64,000 nucleotides of DNA from CAG-488 sp051881315 (GCA_051881315.1 JBJEPQ010000054.1:11449-75448); one strand, 5' to 3'. Positions 8,647-17,609 are shown, numbered from the stretch's first letter. Notes: a model not told the origin generated them from the sequence alone. Translations and numbers: made by a program.

Positions 8647-9807
8647 TTATTTGCGCTGAAGAATTTCGTTTGCTGCGATCGCAAATCCCTGTGCCGCAGG
8701 AACAACGCAAAGCTTCTCGGAATAGAAACCGATTCCGTGCGTGTCGCCCTGGGCAAAATCTATAACACCGTTTCTGCGCGTTACCGTCCTGAGTTTTTCT
8801 ATCATTTTTTTTGCCAGTTTTTTATATTCGTCATTGTCCAGAAGCTCCGCCATATATGCGTAGCAGTACGCAAGCATAGCGCAAGCCGAGCTGTCCTGTA
8901 TAGAAAAGCAAAGTACAATTCTGTCAACCGTGCCGTCCTCATGAATGTATTTTTTCAAAGCGTCGAGAAACTCGATCGACAGCTTCAGAAGCTCCGCTTT
9001 TTCACGGTTGTGACCGTCGCTGTCAAGAAGCGTGCGAAGGCTGTCAACCAATCCGATCGCCCACCATGCACATCCTCTGCCCCAGCCGCAAACTCCGAGA
9101 GGCTCAAAGCTCTCCTCCTTGAAGCTGTGAAAAGGAATTTTGATTTTTTCATTTATTCCGTGCTCACGGTACTCGCGGATCTGCTTCATCGCAAGGGAAA
9201 TATACTCCTCGCAGGAATAGGTCAGCGCATATTTTATCATAAACGGACATATCATTCCGACCGTGTCAACAAATCTGTATTCGGGAATACTTTCGTTATA
9301 CGGAATCGTTCCGTGATTATCTGCCGCATTTTTAAGCATCTCGGCAACGCTGTCCATCGCCGGACGAAGCTTTTCTCTGTCGATAAATTTCCCGGAAAGC
9401 ATTTCAAAGCACAGCATTGCGCTGTCCATTCTTTTCGGAACGACCTTCCATTCTCCGTCATCGGAACGAATGTATCTTGAAATAAGGCTTTTGACTTCCT
9501 CCGACATATCTTCGCCCAAATAATTTGCGGCCTTGAGCAGTGAAGCGTCCTGCCAGTATGTTACGGAAGTCAATTTGCCGTAGTCGTTTATTTTTTTTAT
9601 AAAATTTGTGTTGCGGCTGTCGTTGACAGGCACCTCGGGCGCACCTTTTTTCAGCCACTTCCTCAATACTTCTTTGGTTTTTTCAAGCCACTCGGCTTCG
9701 GAAAGCTGTCCTATTTTTATTCTGCCGAGCCACGTCATAAAAGTTTCCCACTGTTCATATCCGAGGATAAAAATTATTATTAAGAGTAAAATTATAATTA
9801 TCGCCAT
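8647..9807 (-). CDS. Membrane-anchored GH88/GH105-like glycoside hydrolase
   Basis: 386 residues from ATG 9807, preceded by GAGG eight bases upstream; a GTG at 9825 would add six residues and overlap the previous gene. The N-terminus is a run of Ile/Leu (about residues 1-17), a signal anchor. The rest fits an alpha/alpha barrel of the unsaturated glucuronyl or rhamnogalacturonyl hydrolase type: RFVDTVGMICPFM resembles the motif holding the catalytic Asp in YteR-like enzymes, and GRGCAWWAIGLVDSL resembles the family's GRGxxWxxxGL stretch. Known members hydrate unsaturated uronic acids left by polysaccharide lyases. Here the gene lies in the middle of a polysaccharide biosynthesis operon, so it may trim or edit the operon's own polymer; this is inference. 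It could also be a non-catalytic relative. Confidence 0.7.
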   Translation of the reverse strand: MAIIIILLLIIIFILGYEQWETFMTWLGRIKIGQLSEAEWLEKTKEVLRKWLKKGAPEVPVNDSRNTNFIKKINDYGKLTSVTYWQDASLLKAANYLGEDMSEEVKSLISRYIRSDDGEWKVVPKRMDSAMLCFEMLSGKFIDREKLRPAMDSVAEMLKNAADNHGTIPYNESIPEYRFVDTVGMICPFMIKYALTYSCEEYISLAMKQIREYREHGINEKIKIPFHSFKEESFEPLGVCGWGRGCAWWAIGLVDSLRTLLDSDGHNREKAELLKLSIEFLDALKKYIHEDGTVDRIVLCFSIQDSSACAMLAYCYAYMAELLDNDEYKKLAKKMIEKLRTVTRRNGVIDFAQGDTHGIGFYSEKLCVVPAAQGFAIAANEILQRK

Positions 9808-9817
9808 ATATTTCGCC

Positions 9818-11005
9818 TCATTCACCGATCAGTCCGTAAAGCTTGAATATTTCTTCCTCGTTGCTCACCTTTTCCCCCGCAAGATTATTACTGAGTTTTA
9901 TTCTCTCGTTTTTATCGTCGATCAGCAATTCAAGCTTATCCGCCATATCGACCTTATCCATGTGACAGATAATTCCGTCAACCCCGTCGTTTATCTGATC
10001 GAAAACCGTCGGGAAATCGGTCACGACGATCGGCCGCAGAAGCGCCTTCGCCTCATCTATTGCGATTGATTTTCCTTCAAAAAGCGACGGCTGAACATAA
10101 ATGTCACATTGACCGATATAAGGATACGGCTCCGACTTCATTCCGAGCAAAATAAAATACTTTTCCAGTCCGCAGCTTTCAATTTGTTTTTCGATCTGAG
10201 TTTTCAGCTCTCCTGTGCCGATGTGATACCACTTTATATTCTTGCCTCTTTTTACAAGCTCGGCACAGCAATCCACGGCAAGAGAAATGTTTTTCTGCGG
10301 AGATAATCTTCCGACCGTACAGATAACAACGTCATTTCCCCGGTCGGGATAGGCATTGATTTTTCTGCTCTCTTCTATCAGTATTTTCTGTCCGGTAATG
10401 TTTTCAACAACCTCAAACTTCTTTTTGTGTTCAGGGAAATTTTTCAGAAGACTGTTCTTACATTCCTCGGAAACCGTAATTATTTTATCCGCCGCCTGAA
10501 AAGTTTTTTCATAGCTGATTTTATCAAATCCGAGCTTTTCAATATCGTTGTGAATATAGCAGAGCTTTCTTTTTGCATTTACTTTTTCCGTAACAAATCG
10601 GTTAGCGTTTCCTTCAAGATACCCGATAGCGCAGTCATAACTTTTTTTAATTTTCGGGAGTTGTTTTTTCAGGTATTTCCACTGCATCTCCTCACGCATA
10701 TGTGCGTCGGGGACTTTGGAAATTTTTGAATATTTCAGTCTGTCAAACGCAGAAAAAAGTTTACCTTTTTTCAGAAAATATTTAACGGCGCTCACAGCGT
10801 TCCCGTCAAACATTTCGTAGTCACCGCTGCCGTCTAAAACATTGACCTGCTCGGGAATTTTTTCAAAAAACAGACCGTCGTGTCTGAAGCAAAGCAGATC
10901 GACATCATATTTTTCGTAATCAAAAAGCGTCAGAACGGTCAAAAGACTTTTTTCGGCGCCTCCGCCCCTCATAGAGGGAATAACAAAAAGAATCTGCTTT
11001 TTCAC
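9818..11005 (-). CDS. GT4-family glycosyltransferase
   Basis: 395 residues, GT-B fold. The N-terminal acceptor domain opens with LFVIPSMRGGGAEKSLL, typical of GT4 enzymes; the C-terminal nucleotide-sugar domain has VGRLSPQKN and the E-x7-E motif in LFEGKSIAIDEAKAL. Such enzymes add sugars from UDP- or GDP-sugar donors with retention, at the inner face of the membrane. Donor and acceptor cannot be told. Start is GTG 11005 with AGGAG in front; no ATG fits. It follows the pyruvyltransferase by 13 bases. Confidence 0.87.
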   Translation of the reverse strand: MKKQILFVIPSMRGGGAEKSLLTVLTLFDYEKYDVDLLCFRHDGLFFEKIPEQVNVLDGSGDYEMFDGNAVSAVKYFLKKGKLFSAFDRLKYSKISKVPDAHMREEMQWKYLKKQLPKIKKSYDCAIGYLEGNANRFVTEKVNAKRKLCYIHNDIEKLGFDKISYEKTFQAADKIITVSEECKNSLLKNFPEHKKKFEVVENITGQKILIEESRKINAYPDRGNDVVICTVGRLSPQKNISLAVDCCAELVKRGKNIKWYHIGTGELKTQIEKQIESCGLEKYFILLGMKSEPYPYIGQCDIYVQPSLFEGKSIAIDEAKALLRPIVVTDFPTVFDQINDGVDGIICHMDKVDMADKLELLIDDKNERIKLSNNLAGEKVSNEEEIFKLYGLIGE

Positions 11006-11018
11006 TCCGTCACTCCTA

Positions 11019-12167
11019 TCAGATTTTTTGAAGCATTTCTCCGGCTTCCATTGCGCTTCTCATTCGCAGAGGTATACTCTTCATCAATTCCCTGCGTATT
11101 TCATTTTCATTTTCGAGCAACTTTAAAAACTCATCTCTGAGCTCCTCATAATCCGTCATCGCTTTGATGTCAAGGACATATTTTCCCTCGCCGAAAATAT
11201 CCTTTGCAATTCCTCTTGCCTTAACGCTGTATCCGAGTGCAATCGTCGGGACGCCGCTTGAATATGCGGCGATCGTTGAATGTGTTCTTGCACCGATAAA
11301 AAATCTGGTGCCGGCAATATATCCTTTGTACTGTCTCGCTTCAAGGTCGGGAGGCAGTATCGCTATTCTGCCTGTATGCTCAAACTTTTCAAAAATCGGT
11401 TTCATAAAATCGTAGTCATTGTTGTTTTCCTCAACAACGTGCGGAACAAGCAGAACTTTCATCGTTGTATTTTCAAAAATGAACCGGAGGAAATCTTCGG
11501 CAATTTCTTTTTTTCGGGGATCTCCCGATGCAACAAGAGGGCTGATATTAAAGCCGAGAGTGTTTTCTCTTGTAAATCCGTCTATCGGCTCGACATCAAC
11601 TCTCTCCATACAAAAGGCGGGATCGGAAAAGAGATAAATATTATCGTTTGCACCGTTCTCTTTGAGAAGCTCGTATGTTATCGGCTCGCGTGTAAATATT
11701 GCGTCAAAATCCCTCAGACTTTCGAGTTTCCGTTCGCTGAGATCCTCGGCTCCGATTGACGCACCCCAGAGCACGGTCTTTTTTCCTCTTTTTTTAAGCT
11801 CTCTTGTAAGCACCTGTATTCCGTGATTGTCGCCGTAGCAATATGTGTCGCCGCCGACGGAAAGGCAGATATCGCAGTCTTCGGCGTCGGAAACGATCGG
11901 AGAATACATTTTCTGCAAAGCGTAGGTCTCGGAATTATTGATCTTGAGATCCACGGCGGCAATGAGCTTTTCAACCTTTGTCAAATCTCTTGTCTTTGCC
12001 GCTTTTACGGTTATATTGTTAATTATTTCATCATCAGAGGGATTGTTTGACGAAAGAACAAATTCTGCTTTTTCGTCGCTGTTTTCAATGATATTCATAC
12101 TTCCTCTGACGATAGCTTCACAGCCATGGTTTTTACTGCCCTCATGATTAAACAAAAAATACTTCAT
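11019..12167 (-). CDS. Polysaccharide pyruvyl transferase family protein
   Basis: 382 residues. Family traits: an N-terminal NHEGSKNHGCEAIVRGS motif, the SVGGDTYCY segment, a LWGASIGAEDLS loop and, in the second half, GARTHSTIAAYSSGVPTIAL, matching the conserved 'R.H..I.A...G.P.i.l' stretch of this family (GT-B-like fold). Members such as CsaB and the exopolysaccharide ketal transferases move pyruvate from phosphoenolpyruvate onto a sugar, adding negative charge to surface polymers. In this operon it likely decorates the repeat unit. GAGG precedes ATG 12167; the gap to the EpsG-like gene upstream is 10 bases. Confidence 0.85.
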   Translation of the reverse strand: MKYFLFNHEGSKNHGCEAIVRGSMNIIENSDEKAEFVLSSNNPSDDEIINNITVKAAKTRDLTKVEKLIAAVDLKINNSETYALQKMYSPIVSDAEDCDICLSVGGDTYCYGDNHGIQVLTRELKKRGKKTVLWGASIGAEDLSERKLESLRDFDAIFTREPITYELLKENGANDNIYLFSDPAFCMERVDVEPIDGFTRENTLGFNISPLVASGDPRKKEIAEDFLRFIFENTTMKVLLVPHVVEENNNDYDFMKPIFEKFEHTGRIAILPPDLEARQYKGYIAGTRFFIGARTHSTIAAYSSGVPTIALGYSVKARGIAKDIFGEGKYVLDIKAMTDYEELRDEFLKLLENENEIRRELMKSIPLRMRSAMEAGEMLQKI

Positions 12168-12177
12168 AACTAAGACC

Positions 12178-13320
12178 TCAACGAAAAAGTTTTCTGCCGG
12201 GGAAGAAATAATCGGACTGATACATATATATCTGGTAAGACATAACTCTTGAGTACAGGAAGAACAGTATTACCAGACCGGTGACATATACCGCCTTATC
12301 CTTTGGCTTGACGGCATAGGAAACAACCCATGCGGTGAAGATAATATAGTAAATACTCAGATAAATAGCCAGTCGGGCAAAAATCCAGTTATAAGTCGCT
12401 ACAATGTATATCGCCATATTCAAAAACGCCATATTGACAAGAATATCTCCGATATGTCCGAGCATCTTCATTCGATCCTTGTTCAGGTAGGCAACCACAA
12501 TCGGAGCCGCAGAAACTATAGGTCTGAAGAAGCTGCTTCCGCCCTCAATGCCATCGGTAAACCAGCCGTTTTCCGCATATCCGGAATAGCTCGTTTCCTC
12601 CAACGCACCGAGGAAGGACGGGAGAATTTTATCAAATCCCATTGCAAGAATAACGCTTCCGAGCAAGAGAACATAGGAACTTTTCTCCCAAGCTTTTCTT
12701 CTGACTACAATGTATACTACAAGCATCATCAACGCACTGCTGTGCATAAAGTAAGCGATTATTACAAAAACCGCATACTTGAATATTGAGCCTCTCTTGA
12801 TTGAAAAAAGATACTTAGTTCCCAACAGCACAAATGCCGCAGCCATATACTGTCTCATTCCGTCCATCATACCGCCGAGATATCCGTAAGTGAAAAACAT
12901 AAATATGCCCAGCTCAATCGGAGTACAGTAGTAATAAATTATAATCAACGCCGGGATCAATGCTATTGCCGAACAGACAAAAATAAGCACCTGTGGATCA
13001 TCTGTCTGGTTTCTGATAATACTCTGGATGAAAGCGAACATATTTCCGTCAAGAATCGTTTGAATTTTTACCGGGTTATTATCGGGCATATTTTCAAATG
13101 AATACATATAGAAATATGTGTCGCCGATAGTTTTTCTGAGTCCTGCAAAGGTAACGTAGAAAGCAATCGGCAAAATCAAAGCGATTGGATTAGGCAAGGG
13201 CTGGCCGAGACCGCCTCTTGCTCTGAGCGGAAAGGAACGAGCCGCCACGGCTATCATACACAAAATAAACGTGGCAACCCATACAATTATTTCATAAAAG
13301 TCAAAATCGAAGTTAATCAT
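12178..13320 (-). CDS. EpsG-family polysaccharide polymerase (Wzy-type)
   Basis: 380 residues, almost entirely hydrophobic, about ten membrane segments. The N-terminal part has the EpsG-type 'YVTFAGLRKTIGDTYFYMYSF' pattern (R..IG.DT..Y), which is the recognisable signature of this family, and the GYLGGMMDGMRQYMAAAFVL stretch also matches (R.Y.A.A.....). EpsG-like proteins polymerise lipid-linked repeat units on the outer face of the membrane. It is the only polymerase candidate in the operon; no flippase gene is present. AAGG precedes ATG 13320. Confidence 0.82.
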   Translation of the reverse strand: MINFDFDFYEIIVWVATFILCMIAVAARSFPLRARGGLGQPLPNPIALILPIAFYVTFAGLRKTIGDTYFYMYSFENMPDNNPVKIQTILDGNMFAFIQSIIRNQTDDPQVLIFVCSAIALIPALIIIYYYCTPIELGIFMFFTYGYLGGMMDGMRQYMAAAFVLLGTKYLFSIKRGSIFKYAVFVIIAYFMHSSALMMLVVYIVVRRKAWEKSSYVLLLGSVILAMGFDKILPSFLGALEETSYSGYAENGWFTDGIEGGSSFFRPIVSAAPIVVAYLNKDRMKMLGHIGDILVNMAFLNMAIYIVATYNWIFARLAIYLSIYYIIFTAWVVSYAVKPKDKAVYVTGLVILFFLYSRVMSYQIYMYQSDYFFPGRKLFR

Positions 13321-13353
13321 TCTGTACCTTTTCCCAAGACGGTCACGGTGGAT

Positions 13354-14466
13354 TTATTCCAATGAATCATAAACCGCTTTCAGTTCCTCTATCACATTTT
13401 CCTTTGAAAAAGTCTTGATGAAGCTGACAGCATTCTCAGACATTGTATCGTAAAGAGGTCTGTCCTCTTTCAGTTTTTTTATTCGGTTCGCCATTGCTTC
13501 ATCGTCATTCGGAGCAACAACAAAACCGTTGTATACGTCACGGCAGAGCGCTCGGTGTCCCCTGTTGTCCGAGAGAACGACAGGCAGTCCGCAAGCCATT
13601 GCCTCCATCACGTTAACGGGCAAGCCCTCACGCAAGCTTGAGCCTACGGCAATATCGCTGAGCTGTACAAGCTTGCAAACATCCTCCCGATGTCCGAGAA
13701 AATCTACACGGTCGGATACGCCGAGCTCATTTGCGAGCGAAACATATTTCCCGGAAATATTGTCCGCTCCGACAATAAGCAGCCGATAATTGCCGCCTTC
13801 ATCCGTCAGTCTTTTCATCGCCCGTATCAGCATAGACTGATTTTTATTTTCGTTCATTTCCGCAACGTAGATCAGAAGCGTTTCCTCCTGTGAAAAGTCC
13901 TTCTCGCTGCGAAGCTTTCGTTTCCCGTCATCAGAGATCTTGAAAAACAGATCGCTGTTGTAACCGACTCCGTTCACCTTGACGGTCTTCTTCGCTTTAA
14001 GGTGTTTTTTTGCAAAAGCGAAGTCCTCGTCATTTATCGTAATCAGGCAGTCCGTCATTGCAGACATAACAAGCTCGATCGGATAATATACAAGCCAGTT
14101 AAGCGTCGGCGCACCTTTATAAAAATGGAAGCCGTGTGCGGTATAAACCACCTTGGCACCCTTTTTTCTCTCGCCTCTTGCGGCAATTCGGGCAAGGATA
14201 CCGCCCATCGGCGTGTGACAATGAATTATATCGTAGCCGCCGTCCCGGATAATTTTTTTCAGCTCTTTATAGGCCTTTAAATTCTCCTTGTCGGCAGGCG
14301 AGCGTTTGATGGAAATCTTGAATCTGTTGTCGCAAAACGGCAGTTCCCTTTCACCGCCGCAGGCAACATCAACCTGCCAGCCTTTTTCTTTAAACAGCTT
14401 AAAACAGGGCAAATGGAAATAATAGAAGTGTTCCGCAACCGTAGCAACATAAAGAATTTTTTTCAT
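13354..14466 (-). CDS. GT4-family glycosyltransferase (EpsD/CapM-like)
   Basis: 370 residues, GT-B fold. The start MKKILYVATVAEHFYYFHLP and the DIIHCHTPMGGILAR stretch are typical of glycosyltransferases that follow the priming step in capsule operons. The C-terminal half has VDFLGHRED and EGLPVNVMEAMACGLPVV with the E-x7-E motif. It lies directly after the priming transferase and may add the second sugar of the repeat unit; this is inferred from position. AAAGGAAG stands before ATG 14466. Its sequence is clearly different from the other GT4 enzyme in the operon. Confidence 0.88.
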   Translation of the reverse strand: MKKILYVATVAEHFYYFHLPCFKLFKEKGWQVDVACGGERELPFCDNRFKISIKRSPADKENLKAYKELKKIIRDGGYDIIHCHTPMGGILARIAARGERKKGAKVVYTAHGFHFYKGAPTLNWLVYYPIELVMSAMTDCLITINDEDFAFAKKHLKAKKTVKVNGVGYNSDLFFKISDDGKRKLRSEKDFSQEETLLIYVAEMNENKNQSMLIRAMKRLTDEGGNYRLLIVGADNISGKYVSLANELGVSDRVDFLGHREDVCKLVQLSDIAVGSSLREGLPVNVMEAMACGLPVVLSDNRGHRALCRDVYNGFVVAPNDDEAMANRIKKLKEDRPLYDTMSENAVSFIKTFSKENVIEELKAVYDSLE

Positions 14467-14483
14467 TGCGAAGCTTCCTTTCT

Positions 14484-15098
14484 TTACACCGTTTTCCTGT
14501 TTCCCCCAAATTTTTCCATTGTATTTTCGGAATCACTGTTTATTCCGTCCTGACTGACAACATTTTCGATCGTCTTGATAAAAATCTTCAGATCCATTTT
14601 AAAGCTGTAGTGGTCAACATAATAAACATCATAGGCAAATTTTTCATCCCACGTCAGGGTGTTGCGTCCGTTGACCTGCGCCCATCCGGAAATTCCGGGA
14701 AGGACGTTGTGTCGGCGCATCTGTTCGGGAGAATAAAGCTCGAGATACTCCTTGAGCAGCGGTCTCGGACCGATGAAGCTCATCTCGCCTTTTATTATGT
14801 TAAAAAGCTGAGGAAGTTCATCAACGCTTGTCTTTCGCAGAATATTGCCTATCTTTGTCATTCTGTCAAAATCACTCAGCTCGTTTCCGTTCTTATCACG
14901 GAGCGTCGTTGACATTGTGCGAAATTTATAAACGGTAAAGATCTTTCCGTCTTTTCCGGGCCTTTCCTGTTTGAAAAGTATCGGTCCGTCCCTGTTGACC
15001 GCAATCAGTATAGCTGCAATCAGCATTATCGGGGAAAGAATTATCACAAGAAACAGCGCCGTAATCAGATCGAGTGACCTCTTTATGTACTTATACAT
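14484..15098 (-). CDS. Initiating undecaprenyl-phosphate sugar phosphotransferase (PglC/EpsL-like)
   Basis: 204 residues from ATG 15098. One N-terminal hydrophobic re-entrant/TM helix (residues about 10-31), then the catalytic core: PILFKQERPGKDGKIFTVYKFRTM, the DELPQLFNIIKGEMSFIGPRP stretch, GISGWAQVNGRN. This is the monotopic phosphoglycosyl transferase core that transfers a sugar-1-phosphate to undecaprenyl phosphate and starts each repeat unit. Short length groups it with PglC/EpsL rather than with WbaP (which has four extra TM helices). With a C6-dehydratase and C4-aminotransferase in the operon, a di-N-acetyl-bacillosamine-type first sugar is likely. A TTG at 15116 is an alternative start but has no ribosome site; GAGAG precedes ATG 15098. 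Confidence 0.9.
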   Translation of the reverse strand: MYKYIKRSLDLITALFLVIILSPIMLIAAILIAVNRDGPILFKQERPGKDGKIFTVYKFRTMSTTLRDKNGNELSDFDRMTKIGNILRKTSVDELPQLFNIIKGEMSFIGPRPLLKEYLELYSPEQMRRHNVLPGISGWAQVNGRNTLTWDEKFAYDVYYVDHYSFKMDLKIFIKTIENVVSQDGINSDSENTMEKFGGNRKTV

Positions 15099-15132
15099 CT
15101 GATCCCACTCTCTCAAAAGATTTTTTTCATTT

Positions 15133-17004
15133 TTATTCTGCTTCGTGATAGTTCGGGACTATCTCCTTAATAAGACCCCTTACTTCCTTTTCGTTGGCGT
15201 TTTTCAGTCTTTCAAGCTGGTTTTCAAAAAGGTTGTCGTCCATCTCAACCGGCTTGGTGACGAAAATTTTATTGTTCGCCGTCATTTTTCTCTCGCTGCT
15301 TTCTTCATCAAGGACAAGCTCCTCATAGAGCTTCTCGCCCGGACGAAGTCCCGTGAATTTGATTTCAATCTCTGTGTAGGGTTTATATCCCGACAGCATA
15401 ATCAAATTTTCGGCGAGGGTGACGATTTTGACAGGCTCTCCCATATCGAGAACAAAGATTTCACCGCCCTTGGCAAGACCGCCTGCCTGAACAACAAGCT
15501 GAGCCGCCTCGGGGATAGTCATAAAATATCTTGTTATATCGGGATGAGTGACCGTAACCGGTCCTCCGTTTTTAATCTGCTCGGTAAAGATAGGAATAAC
15601 GCTTCCGCTTGAGCCGAGAACGTTGCCGAAACGAACGGCGGCAAAGATCGTGCTGTTATTACACTTGCGCTCAAAATACTGAACGATCATCTCGGTTATT
15701 CTCTTTGTTGCACCCATAACGTTTGCAGGGTTGACAGCCTTGTCCGAGGAAATATTTACAAAACGTTTAACATTATATTCAATGGCAATGCTTGCAACGT
15801 TGAAGGTTCCGAAAACATTGTTCTTGACAGCTTCCTTGGGGCTGTCCTCCATAAGGGGAACATGCTTGTGCGCCGCCGCATGGAAAACGATCGACGGATG
15901 GAACTCATCAAAGACCTCTCTGAGCCTCTTGGGATCCCTGACAGAGCCTATTCTTATATCAATTTCAAGCTTGCCCTTATGGTATGCGTCAAGCTGCTGT
16001 TTAAGAAGGTATGCACTGTTTTCATAGATATCAAAAACAACGATCTTTTTCGGATGATATTTTGAAACCTGACGGCAAAGCTCGCTTCCGATTGAACCGC
16101 CGCCGCCCGTAACAAGAACAACCTGGTCATTAAGATAGCTGCAAACATCTTTGTTCAGCTCAACCTCGGGACGGGAAAGAAGATCGGTAATATTAACATC
16201 ACGGATCCTGCCGCCGCCCTGCGACATGTCCGCCATTTCCAAAAGGCTCGGCGAGGTTTTGAGCTTACAGCCCGTCTTAACAGCGACACGAAGTATCTCC
16301 GTCTGACGCTCGGTGTTTACCGACGGCAAGCAGAGGATAATTGTATCTATATCATATTTTTTTGCAAGCTCCGGAATCTGGTCGCAGGTGCCCTTTACGG
16401 GAACGCCTCGTATTCTCTGACCGAGCTTCAGCGGATTGTCGTCAACGGCAATTATGGGCTTGCCCTTTGAATAATTGTTGACCTCGAGCTCATTGATAAT
16501 AATCATGCCCATATCGCCTGCACCGACGATCATTACACGGTCAAGCATTTCATCTTTTTTAAGCGCACTCTCCCGATAGTACCGTCTTATCAATCGGTAT
16601 CCCATTCTCATTCCGGAAACGAGAATAATTATAACCAAAGTGCTGAAAATATAGAAGTAAGCGTCAAAGCAGCCGTTTTTCAGGTTGGAGGTCGCACCGC
16701 CGATACTGGAGATAATAAGATCAACGGCAATTCCGGATATTCCGCTGATAATCGTCGCAACGCTGACATTCAAAATCTCTTTATATCCGGCGTATTCCCA
16801 CATACTTGAATAGACTTTAAAGGCATAAAAAAGCAAAATCGTAATAGCAGTTACAGGCAATGCTCTTTCCAGCAGCGCGTCCATACTTTTTTGTCCGCCG
16901 CCGATAAACATAACGCATAGGTATGAAAAGTTTACCGCAAAAACATCATACACCATCATTATGATGCGCTTAACAAATGCGCTCCTGAAATCCACCTTTT
17001 TCAA
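15133..17004 (-). CDS. Membrane nucleoside-diphosphate-sugar 4,6-dehydratase (PglF/CapD-like)
   Basis: 623 residues. Four N-terminal membrane helices (about 10-120), a CoA-binding-like Rossmann domain with IVGAGDMGMIIINEL, then the dehydratase Rossmann domain with VTGGGGSIGSELCRQ at about 292-306 and the catalytic region SSDKAVNPANVMGATKR, where the usual Tyr of SDR enzymes is replaced by Met, as in PglF/WbpM. These enzymes turn UDP-GlcNAc into UDP-4-keto-6-deoxy-GlcNAc. First gene of the polysaccharide operon. The start is TTG 17004, 9 bases after AGGAGG; there is no suitable ATG. The aminotransferase that would act next is the last gene of the operon. Confidence 0.92.
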   Translation of the reverse strand: MKKVDFRSAFVKRIIMMVYDVFAVNFSYLCVMFIGGGQKSMDALLERALPVTAITILLFYAFKVYSSMWEYAGYKEILNVSVATIISGISGIAVDLIISSIGGATSNLKNGCFDAYFYIFSTLVIIILVSGMRMGYRLIRRYYRESALKKDEMLDRVMIVGAGDMGMIIINELEVNNYSKGKPIIAVDDNPLKLGQRIRGVPVKGTCDQIPELAKKYDIDTIILCLPSVNTERQTEILRVAVKTGCKLKTSPSLLEMADMSQGGGRIRDVNITDLLSRPEVELNKDVCSYLNDQVVLVTGGGGSIGSELCRQVSKYHPKKIVVFDIYENSAYLLKQQLDAYHKGKLEIDIRIGSVRDPKRLREVFDEFHPSIVFHAAAHKHVPLMEDSPKEAVKNNVFGTFNVASIAIEYNVKRFVNISSDKAVNPANVMGATKRITEMIVQYFERKCNNSTIFAAVRFGNVLGSSGSVIPIFTEQIKNGGPVTVTHPDITRYFMTIPEAAQLVVQAGGLAKGGEIFVLDMGEPVKIVTLAENLIMLSGYKPYTEIEIKFTGLRPGEKLYEELVLDEESSERKMTANNKIFVTKPVEMDDNLFENQLERLKNANEKEVRGLIKEIVPNYHEAE

Positions 17005-17073
17005 TTCCGATAACCTCCTACAAGATCACTTCATTCTCTTGATAGTCGCTTTTCCCTCTATACACTCTATTTT

Positions 17074-17102
17074 ATTTTAATATATAACTTTAATAAAGTC
17101 AA
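17074..17102 (-). promoter_or_regulatory. Main promoter of the polysaccharide operon
   Basis: Minus strand TTGACT (17097-17102) and TAAAAT (17074-17079), spacing 17, about 70 bases before the dehydratase start. The leader is short and shows no riboswitch or attenuator fold. Confidence 0.7.
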
Positions 17103-17179
17103 GGCAATCCGATCCTTTATTGAACGATTAACTGAATTTTCCTCTGTGTAATTTCCGTTTTATCAAAATACAATTAAAG

Positions 17180-17208
17180 TTGACAGATTTTTCAAAATAT
17201 GATAGGCT
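17180..17208 (+). promoter_or_regulatory. Possible promoter of the small orphan gene
   Basis: A perfect TTGACA (17180-17185) with TAGGCT (17203-17208) at spacing 17; the -10 is poor, so the call is tentative. The gene starts 27 bases further on. Confidence 0.4.
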
Positions 17209-17234
17209 TATAAAAAATTGAATGGAGAATACAA

Positions 17235-17543
17235 ATGATTGGATTAGGAATATGGGAGGCCTCGATCAACACGATGCTTTTCCGAGGAACCGGTCGCGTT
17301 ACGATAAGCGACAACAACGGAGAGTATGACTTCAAGCTTGAAATTGTCGGCGAAAACGCTCCCGAATTTAAAATCAGCGAAGTTACGGAAAGCGGAAACA
17401 CTCTCAGCGCAGTTGCCGAATGTGATATGTTCAAGGACAAAAAAATCCCCGTAACAGCCACCTTTGAAGGCGATACGGTTACGGGAACGGCAAAGCTTCC
17501 GTTTATCGGAAACATCAAGGTCAAAGGACACAGGGTTTCATAA
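17235..17543 (+). CDS. Small conserved-looking protein of unknown function
   Basis: 102 residues, soluble, acidic, no signal peptide or membrane segment. GGAG lies 9 bases before ATG 17235 and a TTGACA box is found upstream. The sequence alternates short beta-like stretches (RGTGRVTISDN, YDFKLEIVG, KIPVTATFEGDTVTGTAKL) and ends in FIGNIKVKGHRV, which suggests a small beta-barrel or beta-sandwich; this is inference from pattern only. I do not recognise the family. It is alone on the plus strand between the start of the polysaccharide operon and the end of the ribosomal operon, with a two-way terminator after it. It is probably real: codon use matches its neighbours, and the opposite frames are less convincing. 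Confidence 0.7.
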   Translation: MIGLGIWEASINTMLFRGTGRVTISDNNGEYDFKLEIVGENAPEFKISEVTESGNTLSAVAECDMFKDKKIPVTATFEGDTVTGTAKLPFIGNIKVKGHRVS

Positions 17544-17558
17544 AAATTAAACAAAATA

Positions 17559-17586
17559 AACGGCAGACCTTTTCGTGTCTGCCGTT
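17559..17586. terminator. Bidirectional terminator between the orphan gene and rplQ
   Basis: AACGGCAGAC / GTCTGCCGTT perfect 10-base stem with an 8-base loop. T-rich runs follow on both sides (ATATTTTG on plus, TATTTTGTTTAATTTTT on minus), so it can end both the plus-strand orphan and the 31-gene ribosomal operon. Confidence 0.88.
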
Positions 17587-17609
17587 ATATTTTGCGTATC
17601 TATACCTGA

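Noticed and set aside
8038..9480. Plus-strand ORF of 480 residues
   Set aside because: It lies antisense to cpsB and the GH88-like gene, both with clear motifs and ribosome sites; the protein shows no recognisable pattern.
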